In this document: positions 36,018-46,961 of the stretch, piece after piece
How the letters are laid out: the number at the start of each line of letters is the position of its first letter
Numbering within the stretch: the stretch's first letter is position 1
NCBI GenBank assembly: GCA_030549495.1
Contig: JAUIRK010000945.1
Location: 1 to 64,000, forward strand
DNA from: Nectonema munidae
Taxonomy: Eukaryota; Nematomorpha; Nectonematoida; Nectonematidae
Direction: 5' to 3'
DNA: 64,000 nt
Program-made: the position numbers and the translations under genes
Notes under the pieces: model-generated
What the model was told of the DNA's origin: nothing
Seen by the model: the letters and a program-made list of their open reading frames with translations, nothing else
Databases searched by the model: none

Positions 36018-37046
36018 TTAGTACATTACAGGAATGTAATACAGGAATCCGGAGTCGGTAGCCGCCAATATAAGGTCTGAGTTGGCATCTATCGAATTAA
36101 TGGCGGGTGTGTGCTGTAAACTGGATAAAATATTCATTGCTCCAGCCTCGTGCTTTTCCTTACCACTTGGGAGGTAAGGAAGGATGCCATCATTTATTTC
36201 GTCCTCCTCGATCTTCCAATCCCAAAGGGATCCATCATAAGAACTAGAGTATAAGTGAAGCTTGTTTGCGCTTTCACAGAACTTAATACTACTAACGACA
36301 GACGCGTGCGCTTCAACTAAGGAGTACAATGGTTTCGCTTCATTTCTCAAATCCCAGAAGCCGATGGAGCCATTTTCGTAGCCAGAAACTAGGATAAAAT
36401 CTTGAAAAGGATTTTGAGCTATTGAGTATATCCCATTTAAACCCTTCGTTCTGAGCTTTTTGAAGGGCCTTTCGTTCTTTTCTCTCTTATCCCATAGATT
36501 GATGTGTCCTACGGAATTTGTAGAAATTAAAGTCGTTTCATCAAGATCTCCGATATAAGTGATCGTGGTGCAGTCCGCGTTCTTAATTTCTGAGATGCAG
36601 CAGCTTCTGGAAAGAGAGTAGATGGAAATATCTCGGTAGTTAAGAGCCAAGGTTATCACATCCTCATTCACAGAGCAGAGATAAATCGTGGACTCCGCTG
36701 GCACTCTTACTTCAGCACGGCATGCCATAGTTCTCTTCTCTTTATCGAAAGAGTGCACGCGGTAACGGTCGGAAAGGGCCGTGCACAACACACCCCTTTC
36801 CTCATCCAGACAGGAGTCGAAGATGCGAGAGTTAGCAGCATTAACTTGCGATTCCAGTTTCAGCGCGACATCCTCGCCCCCACAAAGCGTATAAACGCGT
36901 AGACAACTTTGATTCCCATTGTAACTTCCCAGCAGAAGGAGCGCGCAGTCGTCATCCCCCTCACTGCAAGTACTTTGCAATAACTTGACAAAATCAATGC
37001 TTATTCCACACTGTAGAATTTTCAAAAACTTTCCAATGCCCATCAT
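36018..37046 (-). CDS. Nup43: Nucleoporin Nup43 (WD-repeat), single exon
   Basis: A 342-residue WD-repeat protein. It aligns from memory with human Nup43 (about 380 residues) through NAD-TTI near residue 155, then LISTNSVGHINLWDKR, FILVSGYENGSIGFWDLRNE, EAHASVVSSIKF, LYSSSYDGSLWDWKIE and the closing INSID block with LAATDSGFLYYI. The family forms a seven-bladed propeller in the Y-complex (Nup107-160) of the nuclear pore scaffold and also acts at kinetochores in vertebrates. The gene has no intron. It starts with two adjacent ATGs; the first (37044-37046) was chosen. The less conserved N-terminal ~100 residues are typical of the family in invertebrates. Base composition is well above the AT-rich surroundings, supporting a live gene. 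Upstream (to the right) is a very long TG tract. Confidence 0.88.
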   Translation of the reverse strand: MMGIGKFLKILQCGISIDFVKLLQSTCSEGDDDCALLLLGSYNGNQSCLRVYTLCGGEDVALKLESQVNAANSRIFDSCLDEERGVLCTALSDRYRVHSFDKEKRTMACRAEVRVPAESTIYLCSVNEDVITLALNYRDISIYSLSRSCCISEIKNADCTTITYIGDLDETTLISTNSVGHINLWDKREKNERPFKKLRTKGLNGIYSIAQNPFQDFILVSGYENGSIGFWDLRNEAKPLYSLVEAHASVVSSIKFCESANKLHLYSSSYDGSLWDWKIEEDEINDGILPYLPSGKEKHEAGAMNILSSLQHTPAINSIDANSDLILAATDSGFLYYIPVMY

Positions 37047-37141
37047 GTAGTGATTGCCTTAAAACGACGATCTAAACAAGTATATCAATAAAAATAGATA
37101 ACATCACATATTCAAAAAAAGCGTTATAATGCAGAAGAAGG

Positions 37142-37460
<319 letters not shown>

Positions 37461-37689
37461 AAGAATTTAGAATATTCATTCTACTATTTTGGGCGTTGAT
37501 AGGCTGAAAAAGGGAGAGTTTTAAAATGAAAAAACAAATTACAGTTAATTTAAATTTACATCACTTTTCAATAAAAAAACAATAATAAAAACAATAAATA
37601 AGGTATCAAAAAAAGAGAAGATTATTTTGAAAGCAAGAGTCTTTATAAGTTTTTAAGTATACCTATTTACTGGAAAATAAAAATAATCA

Positions 37690-37978
37690 TTTTATTTTTA
37701 GTGAGATATCTTTTGGAAAACGGATTTTCAATACTTATTGCGATAAATCAAAGAGACAAAATCGATTGGACGTTCAAAGTGATTTGCGCGGTGCAGTCAG
37801 TCTCCTTTAAATTCTATAGTACAGGAACTTGTCAACATTGATATCGTGCATATCCGCAATCGATCATTTTCTAATATTCTTTGTAGTAAAATTATACGAT
37901 AATTAAAGGAAACATGATGTTTTTTTTAATTTAAAAGAAGTTCGTGGACAAAAAAAGTTTGAGAACGCCTAATTTAAG
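37690..37978 (+). mobile_element. hAT (ZBED5-like) relic, C-terminal end
   Basis: A plus-strand frame near 37730-37795 reads like KSKRQNRLDVQSDLRGAVS, the common hAT motif in which a basic RNRL-V--DLR-ALS block closes the transposase. To its right GTTTGAGAACGCCTAA (37957-37972) is the inverted form of a hAT end (TTCTCAAAC type). The rest of the gene is not visible here. Confidence 0.65.
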
Positions 37979-38397
37979 TCAAGAAAAAAACGCATGCTTA
38001 TAAAAACGCTAAGAACTCTCAGCTACCAATCCAAGTTTAACTTGCAGGCATTTTTTATCAGGTCTAATTAAATTACTTTATTTGTAATTGTGATCGCATC
38101 ACTACTTTCTAATGCAGGAATCCGCTAACATATGAATTTGTGATAATTTCTATGCTCAATATGATTCATAGAACATTTGTCTTCACATCGATCCCCACCC
38201 CACATAGAATGGTTTCATAAAAGCATTAATCAATGTCCAACAATTAAGAGAAAAGATACAAACCAAAAATGTTTCAGATATCCTATGCTATACAATGACC
38301 TAAGCTATGTTTTAAAAGAAAAAGGAGATTTATTACTACTATATAAAGTAAAAACCATAACACAATTTGGTAAGTTTGTCTAACTTATCGAAGACCC

Positions 38398-38673
38398 CTA
38401 AAGATCTTTTATTGAATCCCAGAGGTCGATATCGACCACTTTGCCGACCCCTGTCAAACTCAACAAGGGAGCCAAAGCATTAAAATATGATTGCGTCAAA
38501 GCACAGACAAACAGATCATATTTCATATCTTCATTATTTTTACTCTCATCTGTTAGGATTGAGTCCCTTCCAGATTCTTCTATTTCATCTCTATTCACGT
38601 GAATTACGCCTTGTGCTAGAACAAATTCTTCACATGAACGCGAAGGAAAATGATTAGGATTTATAGCTGTCAT
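38398..38673 (-). CDS. Uncharacterised 91-residue ORF
   Basis: This frame is less AT-rich than its surroundings and has a coding-like composition. It begins MTAINPNHFPSRSCEEFVLA, has an acidic middle (EIEESGRDSILTDESKNNED) and ends in a hydrophobic/aliphatic segment with LAPLLSLTGVGKVVDIDLWD. I recognise no family. It could be a small gene, the last exon of a spliced gene, or a transposon relic, since hAT pieces lie on both sides (37.7 and 39.9 kb). No splice acceptor is obvious at the start and the ATG has an A at -3 only weakly. Confidence 0.35.
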   Translation of the reverse strand: MTAINPNHFPSRSCEEFVLAQGVIHVNRDEIEESGRDSILTDESKNNEDMKYDLFVCALTQSYFNALAPLLSLTGVGKVVDIDLWDSIKDL

Positions 38674-38699
38674 GAGCTTGCTATTTTTTTATTTGAGAC

Positions 38700-39840
38700 T
38701 TTGCCTTTATCCTTCCGTATTGCTTTTCACCAGTTATTGATATCGATGCTCACAAAAGCTGTTTCACTTCTGGGTGTTCTAGTACCGAAACAAGTGAATG
38801 CGTAACAAAGAGACTTATAAAAAGATATGCTATACTCTAACCAAGTGAAGGTTTTATGCCGCGACTCTAAAAACGATCTATTTTGGAAATCTTTAAACAA
38901 GAGAAAATTTGGTTGATCTGATTCAGTATTTGGTATTCAAAGATCAAAAATGTTGTCTCTATATTCGGTAAACCAAAAAATTACTTCGTTAAGCGTTAGT
39001 TCATTACTTCCTTTGAAGTTTAACGAAAGCTACAATTAAAGACTATTAACCCCAAACGAGCTTTTTGTTTTATATACTCATTGAGTTATTACGGGGATTT
39101 TTAAAAAAGGAATATATGACTTCTGAAGAGTTGCAGCAAAAGAATGAATTTTTTTCAGAAATAAAGAAATATGAGTGAGAGAAATCTAGCATCAACACCC
39201 ATCTTTCCCTTTCCTCTTAAAAATCGCGTGTTTGCCGAAACTGGTCAAGATTAATTCATTGTGTTTAAATCACATTGATTTGCGAATTTGATTGGCCTAC
39301 CAATGCTCATTTTTTCATATAAAAAAAAGATGATCTCAATTTTTGTTATTTAAAATTTGTTGTTAAAAAGCTAAATTCTAACAGAATAAAAGAACGCTTT
39401 TGACATCCATGAACAACGAATTTTTTAAAATTTATTTAGTAGGAACATCTCCAAAAAAATATTTGAAAGAAAATCTTTGTAATCATCTATTAAAAGCGTT
39501 TTTTGATATTTTCAAAAATTAGTTCTAAATTTGGTTTCTTTTTTCTTTATCACCGTATATATTCTGTGAATGCAAGGCATATCATATGTGCAAAAGACGA
39601 AGGTAAGTTTAAAACAAATTATCCAGAAATTTGATTAATTCAATTATATGTCGCAAGAAAAAGTGATTCAGAAAAAAAAGAGGCGATTCGCTATACTTGA
39701 TACCACCAGACAAAAAAATGGTGATTTTGAAAAGTCGACCCCTAAATATTTAATAGCTCTTGAATGAGTGTTTAACTTTCTTGGAATGATAATCATGACA
39801 GATACAACTCGCAACGACTTGTGCTAAATTTTTTGTCTAC
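38700..39840. other. Gene-free stretch, probably hAT debris
   Basis: Bases ~38850-38960 (CTCTAAAAACGATC-type region with AAGATCAAAAATG) resemble ~41470-41570, both beside hAT coding relics. No exon was found. Confidence 0.35.
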
Positions 39841-39844
39841 TATT

Positions 39845-41345
39845 TTCTCTGAGATCTTTTTTTACAGCAAATGGCATTAAGTCGGAATCTGGTTAAGCAA
39901 CAATCTCCATATGTAATTGGTACTCAGTGCGCCGAACCATAAAACAAAACCCAATGAGATGAAAAATGTTTTCAATGAAGTCATTAAAATAGTGTATTTC
40001 ATTAAAGCAAATGCTTCAAATCTTGTTTTTTTCAATATGGAAAACTCTTGCTGGACTCCAATAATTTCAAGCGATACTATGGAAAGAAACCCCAGCAATT
40101 TCTGGAAAGCAAACTATATATGCATGTAGGTTAAACACTAGAAAGACAAAGTGGTCAAAATGACCACTTGTCAGACTTTGTATCGCAAACACACTAGGAT
40201 AGTCATAATGAAATTAGCCAAGATACTTATACTTTTAATATAAGCATTCAAGCAATCAATTAGTCATTTTGATTGATTTATATTGATTTGTTGGTCTTTT
40301 TGACATTTTACACTGCGATTAATACTTTATCGATTATTTTTCATCATTGCATACCTTTTTTTTGTTGCTATCATCCTTTAGTTTTATCATTTAAAATGCA
40401 TACACCAAAATCAGAAAGAGTAGCTGCTAAAAATGTTTTGTTGTTTATTCAAAGTATTGAAGAGAAGAATTCTGGATCATAATTTTTTTTCAAATAAAAG
40501 TGATGAAGAAAACGACAATGATATTGAAAATTTCGATCACTTTGAAACTTCTGAAGTTGAAGAATGTGAAGCATCAAGTTATACTGCTTTGATGGGTAGA
40601 GATGGGACAATCTGGTCTGAGTCACCAAACTTCAACCTACAAGGAAGATTACAGCTTGGATATTATATAAAAATTATATAAAAAAGTAAATGATTCTTCT
40701 ATTTCTCGTCGAAATTTCATTTTGAAACTGGTTGAAGAACTAATTGTTATTAGCTCTCAAAGTTTAGACATGCCCTCTGACGATACAAGCTTCACTGATG
40801 TAAGGCGAACTTCATCCACAAGAAAGCTTTGCCAAACTAAAGAGTGCAGAAACAAAACTTATGAAAGATGTGGAAAATATGCATGTGGAAAATGCGTTTC
40901 CAAAAAAGATATATGTAAAAAATGTTACAAAAAGTAAAATCATCCTTTTATCAATTTACAATAAGTAAATAAAAAAAATATTTTTTTGAAAATTTTATAA
41001 TTTTTAGAAAAGTGGTCATTTTGACCCATTTGTCTTTTCAGTTATACTTTTATTTCCGTCTTTCTAGTGTTAATGATTGAGGAGGTGCAAAACATGTTTT
41101 TCTGAAATATCTCAGCGATTTTTCGATTGAAATGGGAGAGTCCTATGCTTGAAAGATTGCTCTGATTCGATTTGCCACTACATATGAGTATGAGCAAGCG
41201 GTTTCCATCCTACTCGCCATTGAAACCAAATCCCGAAACAGATTGGAAGTGAGTAATGTTATAAAAGTCGCATTGGCCAAAACAGCCAAATTTAGACGAA
41301 CTGGTTTAGACAAAGCCATTGGGATTATGATTATTCAGATTTGAA
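39845..41345 (+). mobile_element. hAT (ZBED5-like) relic interrupted by a piggyBac element
   Basis: Two coding pieces flank the piggyBac insertion. The left piece, 39917-40126, contains KNVFNEVIKIVYFIKANASN, the K-V-N-IK--PLNSR region found before the catalytic core of ZBED5-type hAT transposases. The right piece, ~41150-41290, reads like FATTYEYEQAVSILLAIETK then SRNRLEVSNVIKVALAK, the C-terminal dimerisation motif. The frame is decayed and the region between is largely missing. The insertion point is the TTAA at 40131-40134. Confidence 0.7.
40131..41073 (+). mobile_element. piggyBac-like element, internally deleted, with TTAA ends
   Basis: Both edges show TTAA followed by the inverted terminal sequence CACTAGAAAGAC, close to the canonical piggyBac CCCTAGAAAGAT. 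The left copy has one extra A. Subterminal GTGGTCAAAATGACCAC motifs face each other. Inside, 40396-40680 is the acidic N-terminal part of a transposase ending near GRDGTIWSESP, and 40722-40937 is its C-terminus with the cysteine finger (RKLCQTKECRNKTYERCGKY, then CGKCVSKKDICKKC). The DDD catalytic core is absent, so it is a ~0.94-kb deletion derivative. It sits inside the hAT relic. Confidence 0.88.
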
Positions 41346-42560
41346 TAAACAATGGTGTCGATTCCAAAATTTTTTAGAAAGTTTGTGAAAAACTCTTCAA
41401 GCTCAATAAGGGAACAAAATCATTCATATAATATAAATAGATTACTACTCATTAGATGTAATTAAGTCTTTATACCATGGCTCTAAAAATGTTCTCGTGT
41501 AAATCTTTATGAAAGAATTTTTGGTAGAGTCGATTTTATATTTGCCGTTTGAAGGTTAAAAATGTCTTTATCTTCTAAAGACGACATGAAAACGGTTGTA
41601 TTAGAGGACTCATTGGTAATGCAGTCAGACCTCATTTATCCGACAACCCCACTATCCAATGCAATATTGATTAGGAGTTAAAAGAAATTTCTCAGCCTCT
41701 CATCTCACTAATTGTCAACAAGCCTGGTTCATATCAAATGAATTGGTTAGGTGGATTGAATACTCTGTACTGAAATGCATTTTTACTCAAAATTAAAATT
41801 TAAAAATAAAATTAAAAATCTTATATAATCTTCATATTCTACCTACACATATAGTCAGTCAGTAAAGTAAATTGTTTAAAAATTTATTTAGGATATGGGT
41901 CTATGAATTATTGACAGGTATGTAGCCGTGAATTTAAATATGGCCATTTTAAATAGAAATTGAAGGTTTAAAATTTTTGGAAGAAATATTCTAGAAAACT
42001 TTAAATTTATATAAATTAGCTATTCCAATTCCTACGCTAAAAATGACCTGAAAATGAAATTATTTGTACTAAGTTTTATTAACGAAAATTTTAAGGAAAA
42101 TGTAAAAACATTGCCAATTATTCTAAGAAATCTTGATAAAAAAACTAAAACATTAAATAAAACGAATATCTAAAGATAAAGATGCTATATATTTGATTTC
42201 TAGAATAAAAGAATTGGTTGTTTAAATTAGCCCCGTAATCCACTTCAAGTACAGTTAGGAGTGGAGGGGGCAAACCTGATTTTAATGGGGTCGGGAATAT
42301 AATAAAATGTATACATTATATATTTCAAAGGAGCTTAAGATGGGCGAAATAAATCCAAGGGAGCCTAGTTCCCTTGCCCCATATCGGCGGGCGTGGTTAC
42401 AGTAATTAATAGGGATAAACATTTTAAGCTAGAGTTCTTATATAGTTATGTGCTATAAAAAATATTCGCCTCGCTCAAAAATGCATGGGCTCTTATTTAC
42501 CTTACTGCTTCTGATCAAATATAGCTCAAATGTGCATTACTTCAACAAAGTGGACGTTAA
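41346..42560. other. Gene-free stretch
   Basis: Bases ~42215-42415 begin and end with GCCCCGTAATCC- and GCGGGCGTGGTTAC-type GC-rich motifs, with GGGAGCCTAGTTCCC inside. They resemble a small hAT-type MITE. Otherwise AT-rich with no exon. Confidence 0.35.
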
Positions 42561-42569
42561 TAAAAGAAA

Positions 42570-44310
42570 AATAGATTTTAAATATTCATTGTAAGACTTA
42601 ACCTTAAAACAAGAAAAGTAATATCGAAAATCTACTCAGAAGACAAAAGAGTCTAATAAATACTATAAAAAAGATATATAATTCAGAAAATTGAAAATTA
42701 TTGGGGGCAAAAGAGGGGGAGGGCTATGAATATACTGAGGGTTGGACACGATCTGAATTAGCAAAATCTTTGCACATAGATTTGTTATATAAAAAAATTA
42801 TTACGTGGTATATGACCAAAAGAAAAAGAAACCATAAGATAAAATAAACGAAAATGATTAAAATAGGAAAATAATTATTGGCAAAAGGTGAAGACCAAAT
42901 TTGAAAAATGTCATAAGAGCGTGGGCTTTACTTTGAAAATTCCATTAGGCTTGAATTAAAAGAGATGTTCAAATAAATATTTCAAATAATAATTTTTTAT
43001 TTATTAATAAATAAAGTGACAAGCAAACGAGTTCTTTTATTGATTTGTAATTTTATATTAAGACACTTTGCTAATCGATGATTTCTAACAACAAAAAAGT
43101 TTATGTTTCTAAAAAATATTAAAACTAGTTTTTCTCAGTGGCTTCATTACTTACTCTAATACTAATCCTTTACAACATAAAAATGGTTATTTTGAACTGA
43201 CATTCTAACATCATGAAAAAATTCTACATTTAAGTAAAAAAGTGAAAATATAGTTACTGTAATATTTTTGTTTTCCAAGCAAAAATTTCATCCAAAATAC
43301 ATAGTAAGTTTATAAGAAATCTCTTCTTAATGAATTTCTTCAAACTCTTTCATTAAATAACCTTTTAGACAATCTCCGTTTTTGTTCACCATTTTTTACC
43401 AATGAGTAAAATATAGAAAGAACATTGAAACGTTTTCATTGATAAGGCGAAATGGCCGCGCTTGTGTCTAACTATGTGAAACAAGGACCTACTGGATCGA
43501 ACCTAAGACCTTGTCGTATCATAGCAAAATATATAATAAATTTTTATAATGGTCTTATGAATTAGCAGGTTTTTTCTGCAAAAATAAACCTTGCCATTTT
43601 TACCCTGTCGATGAAAACATTCTAAAGTTTTTTTTCATTTTACTCAATGGAATATGTTGAAAGAAAAGGGGGATTCGCTAAAGAGTGAAAGAGTTGGAAG
43701 AAAGGCATCAAGAGGAGAGGATGAATTTTCTTATCCAATTACTATGTATTTGGGATATAATTTTTGTATATAAGAACAAAAATATTACAGAAACTATATT
43801 TTCATTTTTTTACTTGAATGTAGAATTTTTTCAGGGTGTTAGAATGAGGCCGCTTCTTAAACTTTAAGTTTTTTATACTTTTTATACATGTAAAATTTTT
43901 TGTTGTTAGAAATTCCGGATTAGCAAAGTTTAAAATAAAACTATCTATAAAAGAACTCGTTTGTTTGTCAATTTATTTATTAATAAATAAAAAATTATTA
44001 TTTGTAATATTTATTTGAACATCTCTTTTTATTCAAGCCTAATGGATTTTTCAAAATAAAACCAATGCTCTCATGGCATTTTTCAAAGTTGGTCTTCATC
44101 TCTTGCCAATAATTATTTGCCTACTTTTATCATTTTCGTTTATTTTATGTTATGTTGTTTCTTTTTCTCTTGGTCATATACCACGTAATAATTTTTTTAT
44201 TTAACAAATGTATGTTTTTTTTATAGTATTTATTAAACCTGTTTGTCTTCTGAGTACATTTTCGATATTACTTTTCTTGTTTTAACGTATTTAAAATCTG
44301 TTTTTTCCCA
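42570..44310. repeat. Long inverted repeat, arms ~400-540 bp
   Basis: The left arm (~42570-43110) and right arm (~43890-44305) are inverted copies. Shared landmarks are ATTACGTGGTATATGACCAA, CCATTAGGCTTGAAT, TTTTATTTATTAATAAATAA and GAAAAGTAATATCGAAAAT. The left arm carries ~100 bp extra (42665-42770). The ~780-bp spacer has a SINE fragment (43445-43525) and a 60-codon ORF without likeness. It may be a foldback element or two inverted insertions of one repeat. Confidence 0.8.
43445..43525 (-). repeat. tRNA-derived SINE, degenerate copy 6
   Basis: The inverted form of the SINE body: GCCGCGCTTGTGTCTAACTA and TGGATCGAACCTAAGACCTT (B-box region). It is more diverged than the other copies and lies in the spacer of the long inverted repeat. 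Confidence 0.5.
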
Positions 44311-46900
44311 ATCTATTCTTTTATAATAAATTTTGAAAATTATAATAAAAAAAGTTCGCACCCCCCCCCCCCCTTCCTTTCAAAAATTTTAAGGATGTGG
44401 GCCCCTGATTACAATATAGTTTATTTTACATCTATACTTTCTTTGTTTATAAGAAACTGACAAAAATTTGATACTTTTGAACAAATTTTTATAATTATTG
44501 TATTGAACAATAGAAATACTGAAGTAATGTTTATCTACAAAGTACAAATACCAAACGTCCAAACTAACGTTTGGACATTATAAGCATGTCTTTATATAAA
44601 GAGCGCACATCCTCAAAATTATATTAAGTAGGGGCAAACTTTTTTTTATAATTTTTAAGGTTAAGTAATGTGGAAAGTCTACTTACAAGACAAACAATTG
44701 TTTTTATCATATAAAATTAAAAATTATTGTCTTAACGAAAGGCTTTTTACCCCCGTCTCCTAAATCTGGAGCCGGGGTCATATGATTTTTTCTGGCTCCT
44801 AAACCCTGAGTTTAGTTCTTAGTTTTTCACGAAACTCTTCTCGTTCTCCTGATGTATACCAACAAAGCTTACAACAGCGTTACAATTATTGAGCAATTTT
44901 GTCGCTTTCTATGTATGATTTTGAGTTTTATAAAAAAATTATTCTGATTTCGATTCTATGAATTTGTATGATTATGATCTTAATAAACATGATTCATGTG
45001 ATAAATCAGTATTGACCATGATTCATGTGATAATCAGGAATCCCTTTATCTGCCTCCCGATTCTGACTCCTTGTTCGTAGCTATAATCTTTTAAGTGTGA
45101 ATTCTGAATAATCGCAAAATTTCTGAAAAATTGAAAGCCATTTCGCAGCACCTCTGTAAAATAGTAAAAAAGAAAGTGATAAGAAAAGTTTCTACATCAT
45201 GGTAATCATTCCAAATATGTCACTTTACAAAGTGAAACTATATTATTTAAACTCAATGTTTTGAAGAAAAAAAAATTTCATCTAAAATCCTCATTTATCT
45301 TCCTAGGGGTCTTAACTAACTTTGATTCCCAACCTACATATGTTATATACAGTGCGGTCACAAGACTCAACACAGGGGCATGTGCAATGTTGTTTTTAGG
45401 AAGGCGGCTGCCCTGATGTTTACAACATATATCTTAAGGGAGTTAAGAGGCTTGGAGTGGACAAAACTCATATGGGAAGATTGTGTCTGGTTATTATGTA
45501 ATATGAAGAAAGGATTTTGCCTTCTATGCATCTAAGATTCATGCGCATATATTCGCGTAAATAAAAAAAGTACCCCTTTTCATTCTCGTAGTTTAGTGAG
45601 TTATAAAAAAAATTAATTTTCCAAAAATTGTTTTAAAAAAACATTATCTCAAAGATTTTGGGAGTTTTTCACTCCTTTTCATACATGTTATTCCAATTTT
45701 GTACAATGTTATATCTTGAATAACTAACAAATTCAATAAGTAAATACCCGTAATACTAATACAAACCAAATTTTGTCTACTTTTTCTGGGAACAAATTGG
45801 CTAGATCAAAGAATCAACTGGCTTATTAACCCTCTAACTAAAGGATGGGTGGGTGGGTAATGTTGCTGAATCAGCAGTTTGATCTCTTTCCTCTTTTCAT
45901 CCGATATTTTTTTTGGCAAATGAAATGAGAGAAAGTAATTGAGTGACATTTAAAGAATCGAATCTGATTTGATGTTGTGTGAAGAAAGTTTTTCTCTCTT
46001 ATATCTTACACGCATATCTAAAATATCTTCTTATGTATTACATTTTAAATTGCTGATTTTTCCATTTCAGATAAAATAGAAAAAATTGATTCCATGAAGA
46101 AAACAAAAAATAGAATGAACTTTTATAGATAAGCAAAAGAAAAAACACGCAGTATGCTAAGGAGAAAATTCGATGCAATGAAGAAAAATAGCTTAATATT
46201 AAAACTATCTGGCAGTGAATTTGTTCATACTTCATACACCATCACATATAGCACGAGTGAAAAAAAGATAAGAAATTTCATAATGCGTGATAGTGTATAT
46301 CTTGGGCACGCATGTAAACTGTTAAAGAGCGAGAAACATTCTTTCCATAATAGCATCACAACAAATCCGACCCTTTTAAATGTCACTCACTTAGTTTCTT
46401 TCATTTTATTTGTCAAAAATTTAACCAATGAAAAGAGGGAAGAGGCCATATACGGATTCAGCAGAGATTATTTTGTCAAAAGTTGACTTGTTGGTGAGAC
46501 GGGAGATCTAGAAGTGCTCGGCTATCCTTGTTTCGATAATCTGAATATGATTGCTCTGAAAAAAAGTATTAAAGGATGCATGCATCAAAGTAAAAGAGAA
46601 TGTGAACGTTTACTTTTTTACCAAAAATGTTTATCATTTTGGTCTAACGTTGTATTTTTCCAATTCAATTATAGAATAAACAAATCTCAATTTATGTAGT
46701 AGAAAGTTTTTGGACCGAAAAAATAATTTAGGATTGATTTAGTTTTTCAATGTTATTCTTTTGTCTTAGATAAAAAGGTTATAGACAATAATTTGAAAAT
46801 CTTTTTGAAAACGACGTAAGAAAGACAACATATTAAATAGTTAAAAAAATTTGATCCTGAAGCGTGTAGGATTCAGGACATCTTTCAGTGATCATCTAAA
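44311..46900. other. Gene-free stretch upstream of the first visible DRAM exon
   Basis: A C-run at ~44359-44374 and GGGCCCCTGATTAC look like an element end related to 18993. I searched this stretch for the missing first exon of the DRAM-family gene and found none. Plus ORFs at 46154-46486 and 46514-46699 have no recognisable features. Confidence 0.4.
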
Positions 46901-46961
46901 ATTTACATTCACAAATAACTTTAAAATACGGTACAAGTCAGCAATTTATAACTCTATTTAG

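Noticed and set aside
46154-46486. First exon of the DRAM-family gene
   Set aside because: The frame has no membrane helix and no donor in the phase needed to join the exon at 46962.
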